This document shows positions 1-9,302 of a DNA stretch of 64,000 nucleotides, one piece after another (position 1 is the stretch's first letter; each line of letters opens with the position of its first letter). The DNA comes from Pseudoalteromonas peptidolytica. GTDB lineage: Bacteria; Pseudomonadota; Gammaproteobacteria; Enterobacterales; Alteromonadaceae. A program made the translations under genes and the position numbers. The stretch is from positions 1 through 64,000 of the forward strand of contig NZ_WEHZ01000026.1 of NCBI RefSeq assembly GCF_012641745.1, given 5' to 3'. The notes beneath the pieces were generated by a model. The model made no database searches. It saw nothing but the letters and a program-made list of their open reading frames with translations, and was not told the origin of the DNA.

Positions 1-18
1 CTCAACTAACTTATTCAT
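1..18 (-). CDS. start of a gene running off the left edge (partial)
   Basis: An ATG on the minus strand at 16-18 opens a frame reading MNKLVE to the window edge. A good Shine-Dalgarno sequence (AAGGA, about 8 bases upstream) supports a real start. Six codons cannot identify the product. The start and its ribosome binding site lie inside one arm of an 11-bp inverted repeat (17-27 with 69-79). Confidence 0.4.
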
Positions 19-79
19 GCCTGTTCCTTACTGGGTCACTTTCTTTTTTGGTCGAAAGATCTGATCTTGGAACAGGCAT
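17..79. repeat. 11-bp perfect inverted repeat over a start region
   Basis: ATGCCTGTTCC at 17-27 and GGAACAGGCAT at 69-79 are exact reverse complements, separated by 41 bases. In a minus-strand transcript the downstream arm contains the ribosome binding site and start codon of the gene leaving the window, so pairing could mask translation initiation. This is seen in sequence; the function is inferred. Confidence 0.4.
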
Positions 80-137
80 ATAGTTCCCTAGTTTTTAAAT
101 TCTTATCCCGAGCTGGGGTTAATTAAGAAAATTGGTA

Positions 138-1922
138 TTATTTTGTCATAAGTTGACGAATATACTTCACCGGGGCACTGCCAAAGCTTAAAAACTCTTC
201 ATGAAACGCCTTAAGGTCGAATGCTTCACCAAGCTCCTTTTTCTGTGCTTCACGGAAGTCGTAAATCTCACGATAGCCAGAGTAATAGCTGGTCAGCTGT
301 ACTTGACTTAATGTTGCGCGACGCCATTTACCTTCCGCTTCAGCGCGCTCTTGGAAAGCACCATTCATTAACAGGTCTAAGCCCGCTTCTTTGTCTATGC
401 CATTGACTTGAATGTCATAATCTAAAATAGTGTTACAGATAACGCGCAGATTCCATTTGTAGTACATTAACCACATTTCAGGCTCGAAATTGCCATAGCC
501 TTCTTCTAACATCATTCGCTCAGTATAAACTGCCCAGCCTTCGACCATGGCACCATTACCTAAAAGGCTCTTGATCAAAGAAGGGGATTCGTTAGCGTAA
601 ACTAACTGAGTATAGTGACCCGGTATTGCCTCATGAATATTGAGGATCTGTAGGATCCAATGGTTGTACTCACGCAAGTATGACTCAGCTTGTTCTTCAC
701 TCATTGAGTCAAGGGGAGTGACGTTATAATAGGTGTTTTCTTTTTTGTCATACGGCCCTGGTGCACTGATCGAGGCGCCAGCATAACCACGCATATATTC
801 TGGTGTTTCACGCACAACCAATGGCTTTTCAGGGTCGAGCGTGATTAAATCTTTTTCCTTCACGAACTGCTCAAGCTCTGGAATTTGTGCCTTAATTTCA
901 GAGACAAAATCCTCACGTTTAACGTGTTTGACTGACAGATGTTTGATAAGGGTTGCAATGGCATCTCTGTCTGACTGTGGGCGAGGTGTATCGGCAAAAT
1001 ATTTCGACCACAACTGATCTGTGATCTGCACCATTTCCCCGGTAATGCGGGCTTTATCAGCAAGTGCTTTTTCATACATTTGTTTTGCTGTATACCCTGA
1101 CTGTATATCAAATGCGAACTTTTCTTCGTATAACTTTTCACCAATTCTAAAGGAGCGCGCGTTGCCGCTTTCACTTAACTCTTTTTCAAGGTTAGTGAGG
1201 AAAGAAACATAGCCGTTGATCGCTGATTTGGCAGCTGCAAAGCGTTGTTTGAATAGTGCTTTATCTTCTGCGCTAAGCAATGAAGTCGCTAATTTATCAA
1301 GTAACTCATCATTTAATACGCTAAATGCTCCTTGGTTTTGTGAAATCGCAAGTTGGGTATATTCAAGGGTTGGATTATGAATATTACTCTGTGCAGCTTC
1401 ATAATAGGCGGGAACATATTGAAGGCGCTTTAATACCAGCTTTAACTTTTCATCGTCACTCTTAAAGCGGCTGTTCAAAATAGTAGCAAAGCCATAGGAA
1501 ACATTGTAAGAAGAAGGATTCCACTGCCAGCTTTTAAACGTTTCGATGTGCCAAATATCGCGCTGTAGGCGATTTTCAATCAAGTGATAGTCGATTTTTT
1601 GACTGTTGCTAAGCTGTGATAGGTCGAATTGCTGTAATTTTGCCAGCTGTGTTTTTGAAAACGCAGCATTGGCGTCGCGGCTAGCCTGTGTTGGTATGGT
1701 AATTAAGTCGTCATATTTACCGAAACCTGCCCACAAGGAGGCTTCAGGATATTGTTGCCAAAGTTCGTCAATAAACTGCTCTGAAAACTGAGCAAATTGT
1801 TGGTTTTTCACCACAGTTTGTTCTTCCGTGAGTGCTACTGTCTTTGTAGAAGAAGACGGCGCGGTGCAGCCAGCTAGGCCCATTGCCATGGCAAGTGCCA
1901 TACACAAGGCAGTTTTTTTCAT
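138..1922 (-). CDS. DUF885-family lipoprotein, putative zinc metallopeptidase
   Basis: A 594-residue secreted protein of the DUF885 family. The N-terminus is a lipoprotein signal peptide ending in lipobox LAGC (Cys19), so the mature protein should be lipid-anchored in the envelope. A metallopeptidase-like HEAIPGH motif lies at residues 430-436, with a possible third ligand in MVEGWAVYTE (Glu461), as in the peptidase-like members of this family. The length fits the family. It is monocistronic between the left-edge gene and soxR. The substrate is unknown; DUF885 proteins are mostly annotated as uncharacterised, so the peptidase role is inferred from the motif. Confidence 0.85.
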   Translation of the reverse strand: MKKTALCMALAMAMGLAGCTAPSSSTKTVALTEEQTVVKNQQFAQFSEQFIDELWQQYPEASLWAGFGKYDDLITIPTQASRDANAAFSKTQLAKLQQFDLSQLSNSQKIDYHLIENRLQRDIWHIETFKSWQWNPSSYNVSYGFATILNSRFKSDDEKLKLVLKRLQYVPAYYEAAQSNIHNPTLEYTQLAISQNQGAFSVLNDELLDKLATSLLSAEDKALFKQRFAAAKSAINGYVSFLTNLEKELSESGNARSFRIGEKLYEEKFAFDIQSGYTAKQMYEKALADKARITGEMVQITDQLWSKYFADTPRPQSDRDAIATLIKHLSVKHVKREDFVSEIKAQIPELEQFVKEKDLITLDPEKPLVVRETPEYMRGYAGASISAPGPYDKKENTYYNVTPLDSMSEEQAESYLREYNHWILQILNIHEAIPGHYTQLVYANESPSLIKSLLGNGAMVEGWAVYTERMMLEEGYGNFEPEMWLMYYKWNLRVICNTILDYDIQVNGIDKEAGLDLLMNGAFQERAEAEGKWRRATLSQVQLTSYYSGYREIYDFREAQKKELGEAFDLKAFHEEFLSFGSAPVKYIRQLMTK

Positions 1923-1938
1923 TGTTGTGTCCTATTTA

Positions 1939-2442
1939 TTAGTTTTCGTTATCATAACAAGATTTCGCTTTATTTGCTTTGTCTGGCTCATCTAACCACA
2001 CGGCACCATTGGCCTGTGTCGCAACAATATCGCCCGGGTTATAGATGGGGCAGGACTTCATCGATAAACAGCCACAACCAATACAGCCGTCCACATAGCT
2101 ACGTAAGCGCTGCATATAGGCGATTTTTTCATCTAGTTTCATTTGCCATGCTGTTGATAATTTTGCCCAGTCTTCTTTGGTTGGTGTTCTTGAATCGGGC
2201 AAGGTATCTAACGTATCTTTTATTTCACCAAGGGTGATCCCCATTTTCTGCCCAGCTTTAATAATGGCAATACGACGTAGCACGTCTTTTTTGTAGCGAC
2301 GTTGATTACCATTGTTACGCCAACTGCGGATCAATCCTTTGTTTTCGTAAAAATGTAATGCAGAAACGGCAACATCTGCTCTGGTTGCAACCTTACCAAC
2401 ACTCAAGTTTGGCTCATCTCTTAATAATTTTTCAGTTTTCAT
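1939..2442 (-). CDS. soxR: redox-sensitive transcriptional activator SoxR
   Basis: A 167-residue MerR-family regulator. The winged helix-turn-helix is at residues about 13-80 (SVGKVATRADVAVSALHFYE) and a dimerisation helix at about 88-118. The four-cysteine [2Fe-2S] signature C-X2-C-X-C-X5-C is present at Cys120, Cys123, Cys125 and Cys131. In the family the oxidised cluster turns on the target promoter in response to superoxide or redox-cycling compounds. It is divergent from a flavodoxin-fold reductase, with a SoxR box between them, so that neighbour is the likely direct target. No soxS gene is seen here, consistent with the one-step SoxR circuits common outside enterics. Confidence 0.95.
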   Translation of the reverse strand: MKTEKLLRDEPNLSVGKVATRADVAVSALHFYENKGLIRSWRNNGNQRRYKKDVLRRIAIIKAGQKMGITLGEIKDTLDTLPDSRTPTKEDWAKLSTAWQMKLDEKIAYMQRLRSYVDGCIGCGCLSMKSCPIYNPGDIVATQANGAVWLDEPDKANKAKSCYDNEN

Positions 2443-2452
2443 AAAATAGTAC

Positions 2453-2483
2453 TTTACCTCAACTTAAGGTGAGGTTTTAAGGT
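2453..2483 (+). promoter_or_regulatory. SoxR-dependent promoter with SoxR box
   Basis: The 18-bp dyad CCTCAACTTAAGGTGAGG at 2457-2474 closely resembles the E. coli soxS SoxR box. It lies between a -35-like TTTACC (2453-2458) and a -10-like TAAGGT (2478-2483) separated by 19 bases, the overlong spacer typical of MerR-family promoters. The promoter points at the reductase gene starting at 2524 and is 11 bases from the soxR start, so it could also mediate autoregulation. Confidence 0.85.
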
Positions 2484-2523
2484 AGCACCCAATTTATTAA
2501 TAGTGCAACTGGAATTGAACATT

Positions 2524-2979
2524 ATGAAAACAATCGTTATTTACTCAAGCTCAAACCCAAATGGAAATACTTACCAATCAGCAAAAGCGTTAGCAGAAGA
2601 AAAAAGTGCTGAGCTTATCTACCTAGACCGTTACAAAATAGGGGAGTATTGCTACAAACATTCTCACAGCGATGATGACTTTATAAACCTATTTAGATGG
2701 GTGCTCGGGTTTGATCATATTATTTTTGCATCACCTGTTTATTGGTATGCCGTAACGCCAAGGATGAAAGCATTTGTTGATAGGATCACGGACTTTATGG
2801 ATATTGAAGCGCTTAAACCAGAATTAAGAGCCTTGCGCGAAAAACATTTTTCGATCTTATCAACTTCATGCCAAGCACAAGCGCCAGCACCATTTACTGA
2901 GATGCTGGTGGGCACATTTGAATATTTAGGTATGACACTACAAGAGCAGCGTCACGTGCATTACCCTTATGCTGATTAA
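2524..2979 (+). CDS. NAD(P)H-dependent FMN reductase / flavodoxin-fold oxidoreductase
   Basis: A 151-residue flavodoxin-like protein. The N-terminus (MKTIVIYSSSNPNGNT) is a beta-strand followed by a phosphate-binding loop, and ASPVYWYAVTPRMKAFVDR is the conserved FMN-contact segment of the NADPH-dependent reductase family. The ATG at 2524 is chosen because it begins exactly at this fold; an in-frame upstream start at 2503 would add seven unlikely residues. It is divergent from soxR and sits directly behind a SoxR-type promoter, so a role in quinone or redox-cycler detoxification is inferred. The exact substrate is not known. Confidence 0.85.
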   Translation: MKTIVIYSSSNPNGNTYQSAKALAEEKSAELIYLDRYKIGEYCYKHSHSDDDFINLFRWVLGFDHIIFASPVYWYAVTPRMKAFVDRITDFMDIEALKPELRALREKHFSILSTSCQAQAPAPFTEMLVGTFEYLGMTLQEQRHVHYPYAD

Positions 2980-3255
2980 TTTTTGTAGATTTTGCTGGGC
3001 TAATAGTTTAATGACAGGTGTGTATATCAAGAAGTGTGAGGGTTTTTTAAAGATCGCTGCGTAAAGCAGCTTCTTTGGTGTGGATCTAATCCGATAATAG
3101 GCGGTTTATCCGCCGAGCCGTTTTTCTGATTGGGTATTTCATCACCGTGGTTGTGCTTTCGCAACAATGAGTTGGAACATTCCTTATCCAGACCTCAAGT
3201 TAAATTATTTTATGCGCGCAAGTGTGTGCTTCCGCGTATGTGGGCAGAGATCAAA
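2980..3255. other. intergenic region, two small hairpins
   Basis: This gap separates two convergent genes. It holds a short hairpin around GCTGC-GTAAA-GCAGC (about 3055-3070) and another, GGCGG-TTTAT-CCGCC (3100-3114), followed a few bases later by five T residues, which could act as a weak terminator for the reductase gene. No coding signal was seen. Confidence 0.4.
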
Positions 3256-4890
3256 CTATACCTTAAATTCACTGACCATCTGCGATAGTCGCTGCGACAT
3301 TTCGCTTAATTGTTGACTTGATGCTTTAGTATGCTCAGCGCCAAGAGCAGTTTGGTTTGCGATAGTTGCAATGCCGCTAATATTGGTTGTCATCTCATTG
3401 ATGTCTTCAGATTGCTTTTCACTCCACTTGGCGATATCGAGGTTAATATCATTTACGGTTGCGATAGAGTGGTTTATTTGCTCTAGTGCTTGCTTACATT
3501 CCAAACTGACTTTAAGGCTTTTCTCGGAAGCTGTACGACAGTTTTGCATCTCTTCAACGGTCGTGGCGACGCCATGGTGTAGACTATTTATAATGGCTTG
3601 AATATCATCGGTAGATTGTTGTGTCCGTTGAGCGAGTGTTCTTACCTCATCAGCAACCACGGCAAAACCACGGCCTTGTTCTCCGGCTCTTGCTGCTTCT
3701 ATGGCTGCGTTTAATGCCAATAAATTGGTTTGTTCTGCTACTTTTTTAATGACATCAAGTACCACACCTATCTCCGTTGATGAGCGCTGCAGGTCTAGCA
3801 CTGCTTGTTGTGCTGAGTCGACGCTCTGAGAGGCATGGTCTATGACTGATACGTTTTCGTCTACATGCGCCAGTCCTTTAGTGGTAAGTTCTGTTGTTGC
3901 CATTACTTTATCAAGGGCGCGTTTAGATTCATGATTGACCGATTGGGCTACCTGATTCAAAGAAAGCATCTGATTTTGTACCGATTCTGTTTCAGTATTT
4001 TGCTGGGCAATTCCGGCTTGGATTTGCTCGGTAATACAGGATAATTCCTCTGCTTGAGAGGCTAAAGAGTGCGTATTTCCATTAATATCGTGAAGCACAT
4101 CACGAAAGTGTGCATTCATGTGGTTAAATGCAATGGCCATTTGTGTAAGTTCATCTCTGCCTTCACTTTTAAGTAAAATTGTCAGATCTTTTTGTGACGA
4201 AATGATCCCCATAGTACGGGTAAGCTTGTCCAAAGGCTTGGTAATATTTTTGCTTATCAAGCTAGAGAGGAAAATAAGCAATATAGCGTAGCCGAGGGTT
4301 TCCGCGGTCATGGAAATAAGCTGGTCATGAAACTGTGCTTCGACGTCTTCAAGGTAAATGCCAGTGCCGATAGCCCAGTTATAGTGGTTTAGATTAGCAA
4401 TAAAAGAAAGCTTACTCTCCAGCTTTTGAGTCCCCGGTTTTGGCCATTTATATTGTGCAAACCCCTGTTTGTTTTGATTAGCAATCACAACAAACTGACT
4501 AAATGCTTCGCGAATAAAACTCTTGTCATGCCGTACCATCGATGCACCATTGAGTGTTGGCTTGATAGGATGCGTCACCATGTTGCCATGTAGGTCAAAC
4601 AAGAAAAAGTAACCTGAGTCACCATAGCGCGCTGCATTAATGAGCTTTTTGATTTTTTCTTTTCTTTGTGTTTCGCTAAGAGTTGTCTCAGTGGCAACCA
4701 TATTAAGTTGCGAAATGGTATTCTCTATTAGATTTTTTGCATGAGTACGTCGTTCTTCAGTTAAACTATCTCGTAAAGCAAGCGCTGAAGAAAGTTTAAC
4801 GAGGGCAATGATGACAACAGATAAAATTAGGCTAAGCCTGAGTTTACTGGGCACTTTCATTAAACCTAATAATTTATTCATCTGCTTCAT
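3256..4890 (-). CDS. methyl-accepting chemotaxis protein with Cache sensor
   Basis: A 544-residue chemoreceptor. The first membrane helix is at residues about 17-36, followed by a periplasmic single-Cache domain ([19 protein letters not shown] and [13 protein letters not shown]), a second helix at about 197-213, a HAMP segment, and a long coiled-coil signalling domain with the tip signature [20 protein letters not shown]. It would relay a small-molecule signal to CheA/CheW at the inner membrane. The ATG at 4890 is chosen over an in-frame start at 4968 because AGGGG lies just upstream and the membrane helix follows directly. A LacI-type palindrome 33 bases upstream matches those near pgi and the TonB receptor, suggesting sugar-linked control. 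Confidence 0.9.
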   Translation of the reverse strand: MKQMNKLLGLMKVPSKLRLSLILSVVIIALVKLSSALALRDSLTEERRTHAKNLIENTISQLNMVATETTLSETQRKEKIKKLINAARYGDSGYFFLFDLHGNMVTHPIKPTLNGASMVRHDKSFIREAFSQFVVIANQNKQGFAQYKWPKPGTQKLESKLSFIANLNHYNWAIGTGIYLEDVEAQFHDQLISMTAETLGYAILLIFLSSLISKNITKPLDKLTRTMGIISSQKDLTILLKSEGRDELTQMAIAFNHMNAHFRDVLHDINGNTHSLASQAEELSCITEQIQAGIAQQNTETESVQNQMLSLNQVAQSVNHESKRALDKVMATTELTTKGLAHVDENVSVIDHASQSVDSAQQAVLDLQRSSTEIGVVLDVIKKVAEQTNLLALNAAIEAARAGEQGRGFAVVADEVRTLAQRTQQSTDDIQAIINSLHHGVATTVEEMQNCRTASEKSLKVSLECKQALEQINHSIATVNDINLDIAKWSEKQSEDINEMTTNISGIATIANQTALGAEHTKASSQQLSEMSQRLSQMVSEFKV

Positions 4891-4922
4891 GAGATCCCCT
4901 AATAACAATGGTTTGATAGTTT

Positions 4923-4936
4923 TGACAGCGATGTCA
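4923..4936. promoter_or_regulatory. LacI-type operator upstream of the chemoreceptor
   Basis: TGACAGCGATGTCA differs by one base from the TGACAGCGTTGTCA found upstream of pgi and the TonB receptor. It ends 33 bases before the chemoreceptor start on the minus strand, a natural repressor position. It lies outside coding sequence only if the 4890 start is accepted. Confidence 0.6.
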
Positions 4937-5187
4937 ATTGGTGGCCGATCATACTGAGAGCAGCGCAAAAATAAATACTCTGAGTAAAGAAGTAATAATC
5001 TATCCAGTCACAGAGGTGACTATCTATTTGATAGATAGCTCAAATGTTAACAATGATTTTTTGTAAAGGATTGTGAATGTTGACTGTTGCGAAAATTGGT
5101 ATAAAGGGGGTTGTTAAGTTTATTCAATAAAAAACTGAGCAGTGAGCTAAAGCAGGATAAATTGATGTAGATCATTGCATAAAGCGC

Positions 5188-5244
5188 TTGAATCACATTT
5201 CGACTTTGTTATACTTCGACGCGAATTTTCAGTTTAAACTGAAA
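5188..5244 (+). promoter_or_regulatory. sigma-70-like promoter followed by an 18-bp perfect palindrome
   Basis: TTGAAT (5188-5193) and TATACT (5210-5215) are separated by 16 bases. TTTCAGTTTAAACTGAAA (5227-5244) is a perfect palindrome placed just after the expected transcription start and 41 bases before the GTG of the next gene. The palindrome is a candidate operator or RNA stem. The rest of the gap from 4891 shows nothing else apart from the operator at 4923. Confidence 0.5.
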
Positions 5245-5285
5245 GTTCAAAACTAACTAAGCCCAATTAAAGATCAGGACTATCC

Positions 5286-5717
5286 GTGCCCTCACACAGC
5301 TTTGCTACAGATAAACCAGTCGTTAGTGATACTGCCGTTTCAGGAAGTACCACGTCGCGTGTTTGGTTATTTGGGCGTGTTGCTGCGGTACTTAGCCTGT
5401 TAATGGTAGCCAACTCAGTATTATTATTCAGTGGTATGTTAGGTGATGTAGCTGAATTAGAAGCATTATTTGCAGATAATTCGTTACCAGACTCTCTTGT
5501 GGTGATGCTCGGAGCGTTTTTGGCTCAGCCTATTTTATCATTACACTTGCTGGTTGGTATTTATTGGTTAGTTTTCCATACTATTTTGCCTACACGCGCT
5601 GGCATCGTGCTACGCAAAATGGTATTCGCCTCTACAGAGGCTATACACCCTCAACCGGCGCCCAGCGCACATGGTTGTCGTGCTCCTCCTTTTAGATACC
5701 GCTGTCTGTTTGCGTAA
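5286..5717 (+). CDS. small membrane protein of unknown function
   Basis: A 143-residue frame starting at GTG, with AGGAC about 8 bases upstream. I do not recognise it. Two hydrophobic segments are visible (residues about 29-50 and 70-98), consistent with a two-helix inner-membrane protein. The last 30 residues, after about residue 113, are Pro/Ala/Arg/Cys-rich and unlike the rest, so the gene may be truncated or frameshifted there; the dispersed repeat starts only 11 bases after the stop. It has its own promoter-like sequence and lies upstream of the cyo operon, but about 690 bases away, so a link to the oxidase is not shown. Confidence 0.5.
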   Translation: MPSHSFATDKPVVSDTAVSGSTTSRVWLFGRVAAVLSLLMVANSVLLFSGMLGDVAELEALFADNSLPDSLVVMLGAFLAQPILSLHLLVGIYWLVFHTILPTRAGIVLRKMVFASTEAIHPQPAPSAHGCRAPPFRYRCLFA

Positions 5718-5728
5718 TCGCAATATTT

Positions 5729-5938
5729 ATACCAATTAGACTTAATACTTGCTCAATTTGAAAGCATAAATCTGACGCCTACAGCGTAAAATTTCTTATT
5801 TAGAACAACTAAATAGTAAAATTTTTGCCTTGCCTATATGGATGTAGGTACCTTAGCGACAGCAGGACGCGGTAGCTGAGTTATGGACAAGATTTTCTCG
5901 CTTAAAAATAGACCACTTAATCAAGATAATTGGTATTA
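5729..5938 (+). repeat. dispersed intergenic repeat, copy 1
   Basis: An approximately 210-bp element bounded by ATACCAATTA at the left and TAATTGGTAT at the right, which are inverted repeats. Internal conserved words include TTAATACTTGCTCAATTTG, the hairpin core TATTTAG-AACAA-CTAAATA, AAATTTTTGCCTTGCCTAT, GCAGGACGC and AAAATAGACCACTTAAT. The same order of words recurs at 5954-6114, 41661-41855 and 60290-60498, and on the other strand at 35761-35907. Confidence 0.75.
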
Positions 5939-5953
5939 GATCCAATGTGCTTA

Positions 5954-6114
5954 ATATCAATTTGTCTTAACGCTTGTTCAATTTGAACGAGGACTCCTGA
6001 CGCTAATTGCGTTAAAAATTGTTTATTTAGAACAACTAAATAGCAAATTTTTTGCGGTGTTATCGACAAAGTGCTCTCGTCTCTAAATCGATCACTTAAT
6101 TAATCAAATTGGAA
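5954..6114 (+). repeat. dispersed intergenic repeat, copy 2 (shortened)
   Basis: This lies directly after copy 1. It shares CTTAACGCTTGTTCAATTTG, the core TTATTTAGAACAACTAAATA, TTATCGACAAA and CACTTAATTAA, and ends at CAAATTGG. It lacks the middle GCCTTGCCTAT...GCAGGACGC block of about 45 bases, and its termini are degenerate. Confidence 0.65.
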
Positions 6115-6405
6115 CAATTTGCACTTTGCAGATCAGCAGTCAGCAATTCACTTTCAATTACATTAATCGGCTACTTATCGTCCTTTTAGAGCGAGTTGTA
6201 GGCTTGGTTATGTGATTGTCCGTTTACTGTATCAATCAATTATTTGGTAAATAGGTTAGTGACTGGTATCAACGAAGCGTTTCCCTTCACTAATATATTT
6301 CCTAATAGATACAGTGCAATTCGAACTTGTGCAGCGTAGCTCGCACAAATAGATACTCAGCGTGCTTTATAAATAAGCCGCAGCTTATCGTTGAAGGGTA
6401 ATCAA
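6115..6405. other. cyo leader region
   Basis: This non-coding stretch lies between the repeats and cyoA and must hold the cyo promoter. A small stem TTGTGC (6327-6332) / GCACAA (6343-6348) is present. I could not identify a convincing -35/-10 pair or a recognisable ArcA or Fnr site by eye. Confidence 0.3.
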
Positions 6406-7314
6406 TTGAATAAACGTAGTGTCGTGAATTATGCGCTCGCTTCATTGGGGCTAATGCTCACCGGTTGTAATGGTGGCATTTTGGATCCCAAGGGGCAAAT
6501 TGGCATGGATGAGAAGTCCTTGATCATCATTGCCACTGTACTGATGTTACTCGTTGTAGTACCAGTTATTATTCTTACCTTATATTTTGCGTGGAAGTAC
6601 CGAGATGGTCGTGACCACGAAATCTATGCACCTAAATGGGCCCACTCTAACAAAATAGAAGCCGTGGTTTGGACCATTCCGATTGTGATTATTATTGTAC
6701 TTGGGGTGATCACCTGGCGTTCTACACAATCGCTTGATCCATACAAGCCGTTGGAGGGCAAAGGAGAACATCTCACCGTTCAAGTGGTATCGCTAAACTG
6801 GAAGTGGTTATTTATCTATCCAGAGCAAGGCATCGCCAGCGTGAATGAACTGGTGTTTCCAGCGAATGTCCCGGTGGAGTACAAAATCACTTCCGAAAGC
6901 ACCATGAACTCTTTCTTTATTCCGCAGCTTGGTAGTCAAATCTACTCGATGGCAGGGATGGAAACGCAGCTTCACCTGATTGCTAACGAGCCGGGAACGT
7001 TCAACGGTTTTTCTGCCAACTACAGTGGGGCGGGTTTTTCTGGAATGAAGTTCAAAGCCATTGCCACCAAAGACAAAGCAGATTTTGATAACTGGGTTGC
7101 CGATGTTAAAGCAAACGGCGACGCCTTAACCGCAGATCGTTACGCGCAGTTGGCAGAGCCTTCAGAATATCACCCCGTTGAGTATTTTGGCTCGGTAGAG
7201 CAGGGCTTATTTCACACCATAGTTATGAAGTACATGCAGGGTCATGGCGAAATGAACTATTACGCCAAACCAGAGCATGCTGCGCATTCACATCACGGCA
7301 AGGCTGAGGAGTAA
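6406..7314 (+). CDS. cyoA: cytochrome bo3 ubiquinol oxidase subunit II
   Basis: A 302-residue lipoprotein. Signal peptide with lipobox LTGC, then two membrane helices (about 40-62 and 84-104) and a periplasmic cupredoxin domain. The CuA cysteines of cytochrome c oxidases are absent in the [13 protein letters not shown] region, as expected for a quinol oxidase. I chose the TTG at 6406, which has AAGGGT 7 bases upstream; a TTG at 6391 in the same frame would overlap that ribosome binding site. First gene of cyoABCDE; cyoB follows after 2 bases. Confidence 0.95.
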   Translation: MNKRSVVNYALASLGLMLTGCNGGILDPKGQIGMDEKSLIIIATVLMLLVVVPVIILTLYFAWKYRDGRDHEIYAPKWAHSNKIEAVVWTIPIVIIIVLGVITWRSTQSLDPYKPLEGKGEHLTVQVVSLNWKWLFIYPEQGIASVNELVFPANVPVEYKITSESTMNSFFIPQLGSQIYSMAGMETQLHLIANEPGTFNGFSANYSGAGFSGMKFKAIATKDKADFDNWVADVKANGDALTADRYAQLAEPSEYHPVEYFGSVEQGLFHTIVMKYMQGHGEMNYYAKPEHAAHSHHGKAEE

Positions 7315-7316
7315 TT

Positions 7317-9299
7317 ATGTCGTTGTTTGGTAAATTATCCATCGAGGCAATCCCCTATCACGAACCCATCATTATGGTGACGTTAGCCGTGGTGGCGATT
7401 GTTGGTCTAATCGTGGCGGCAATGATCACAAAATACAAAAAATGGGGCGTGCTGTGGCACGATTGGATCACTTCAATCGATCATAAACGCCTAGGCGTGA
7501 TGTACATTATCTTGGCATTAATTATGTTACTGCGTGGTTTTGCCGACGCCATCATGATGCGTACACAGCTGGCCATGGCCACAAGCGGCGCAACCGGTTA
7601 TCTGCCTCCAGAGCATTATGACCAGATCTTTACCGCACATGGGGTGATCATGATCATCTTTATGGCGATGCCATTTATGATTGGTTTAATGAATATCATC
7701 TTGCCACTGCAAATTGGTGCTAGAGATGTTGCCTTTCCGTTTTTGAATAACCTTAGCTTTTGGTTGACAGCGGGTGGGGCTATTTTGATCAATTTATCAT
7801 TGGCATTTGGTGAGTTTGCAAAAACCGGTTGGGTGGCATATCCGCCCTTGTCGGAGTTGTCGTTTAGTCCGGGTGTTGGGGTTGATTACTATATTTGGGC
7901 ACTGCAAATATCCGGGCTTGGGACATTGCTCACCGCCGTGAACTTCTTGGTAACCGTATTTAAGATGCGTGCACCTGGCATGACGCTAATGAAAATGCCT
8001 ATTTTTACTTGGACTTGTACTTGGGCAAATATTCTAGTTGCGGCGTCTTTCCCAATCCTTACTGCATTGCTTGCGATGCTAACGCTTGACCGTTATATGG
8101 ACTTCCATTTCTTCACCAATGAAGCCGGTGGTAATGCCATGATGTATATCAACCTGTTCTGGGCATGGGGTCACCCTGAAGTGTATATCTTGATCTTGCC
8201 TGCGTTTGGGATTTTCTCAGAGGTTATTTCGACTTTTACAGGTAAACGCTTGTTTGGCTATAAGTCGATGGTGTATGCCAGCGGTGCGATTTCTATTTTG
8301 GGCTTTATTGTTTGGCTACATCACTTCTTTACTATGGGTTCAAGCGCCAATGTTAATGCTTTCTTTGGGGTCATGACGATGGTCATTGCGGTGCCAACGG
8401 GAGTAAAACTCTTTAACTGGCTATTTACCATGTATCGCGGTCGGTTACGGATCACAGTGCCTGTCCTTTGGACGTTAGGGTTTATGGTGACTTTTACCGT
8501 AGGTGGGATGACTGGCGTACTGCTTGCAATTCCTGGCGCGGACTATGTGCTGCACAACAGTCTTTTCCTAATTGCACATTTCCATAACACCATTATCGGT
8601 GGGGCAGTGTTTGGTTATCTGGCGGGATTTGCTTACTGGTTCCCTAAAGTAATGGGTTACAAGCTTGATGAGCGTTGGGGTAAAGCCTCATTTTGGTGCT
8701 GGCTAGTTGGCTTTTTTGTGGCCTTTATGCCGCTTTATGTGCTTGGCTTCTTAGGCATGACACGTCGCCTTAATCATACCAACACGCCAGAGTGGAACAT
8801 TTGGCTATACATCGCGTGCATTGGTGCCTTTATCATTATGTTTGGGATAGTTTTCCAAGTGGTACAGCTAGTGGTGAGCTACAAAAACCGCGAGCAATTG
8901 CAAGACACCACAGGCGATCCGTGGAATGGGCATACGCTTGAGTGGTCTACGGACTCTCCCCCACAGTACTACAACTTCGCGACAACTCCTGTGGTTGACG
9001 ATATTGACGCTTGGACAGAAATGAAAGAGCAGGAACAGGCATACCAAAAACCTGCACACTATCAGCCTATTCACATGCCAAAAAATACCCCCGCAGGAGT
9101 GCTTATCAGTGCGTCATTGACCGCGTTTTGCTTTGCCATGATTTGGCATATTTGGTGGTTAGCGGCGGTGGGATTAGTCAGTGCTATCGCGGTATTTATT
9201 AAACGTTGTTACACCCGCGACGTTGATTATTATGTTCAGGTTGACGAGATTGAGCAGATTGAGTCTGCCCACCTTTCTCGTGCATTACAGGAGGGTTAA
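7317..9299 (+). CDS. cyoB: cytochrome bo3 ubiquinol oxidase subunit I
   Basis: A 660-residue heme-copper oxidase catalytic subunit with about 15 membrane helices. It shows the heme/CuB ligand motifs [20 protein letters not shown] and the late [10 protein letters not shown] pair. It oxidises ubiquinol and reduces O2 to water at the heme o3-CuB centre while pumping protons in the inner membrane. The length matches E. coli CyoB closely. It sits 2 bases after cyoA and 3 bases before cyoC. Confidence 0.98.
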   Translation: MSLFGKLSIEAIPYHEPIIMVTLAVVAIVGLIVAAMITKYKKWGVLWHDWITSIDHKRLGVMYIILALIMLLRGFADAIMMRTQLAMATSGATGYLPPEHYDQIFTAHGVIMIIFMAMPFMIGLMNIILPLQIGARDVAFPFLNNLSFWLTAGGAILINLSLAFGEFAKTGWVAYPPLSELSFSPGVGVDYYIWALQISGLGTLLTAVNFLVTVFKMRAPGMTLMKMPIFTWTCTWANILVAASFPILTALLAMLTLDRYMDFHFFTNEAGGNAMMYINLFWAWGHPEVYILILPAFGIFSEVISTFTGKRLFGYKSMVYASGAISILGFIVWLHHFFTMGSSANVNAFFGVMTMVIAVPTGVKLFNWLFTMYRGRLRITVPVLWTLGFMVTFTVGGMTGVLLAIPGADYVLHNSLFLIAHFHNTIIGGAVFGYLAGFAYWFPKVMGYKLDERWGKASFWCWLVGFFVAFMPLYVLGFLGMTRRLNHTNTPEWNIWLYIACIGAFIIMFGIVFQVVQLVVSYKNREQLQDTTGDPWNGHTLEWSTDSPPQYYNFATTPVVDDIDAWTEMKEQEQAYQKPAHYQPIHMPKNTPAGVLISASLTAFCFAMIWHIWWLAAVGLVSAIAVFIKRCYTRDVDYYVQVDEIEQIESAHLSRALQEG

Positions 9300-9302
9300 T
9301 TC

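Noticed and set aside
860-1174. 104-codon open frame within the DUF885 gene in another frame
   Set aside because: The DUF885 frame carries the signal peptide and zinc motif; the alternative has no recognisable domain.
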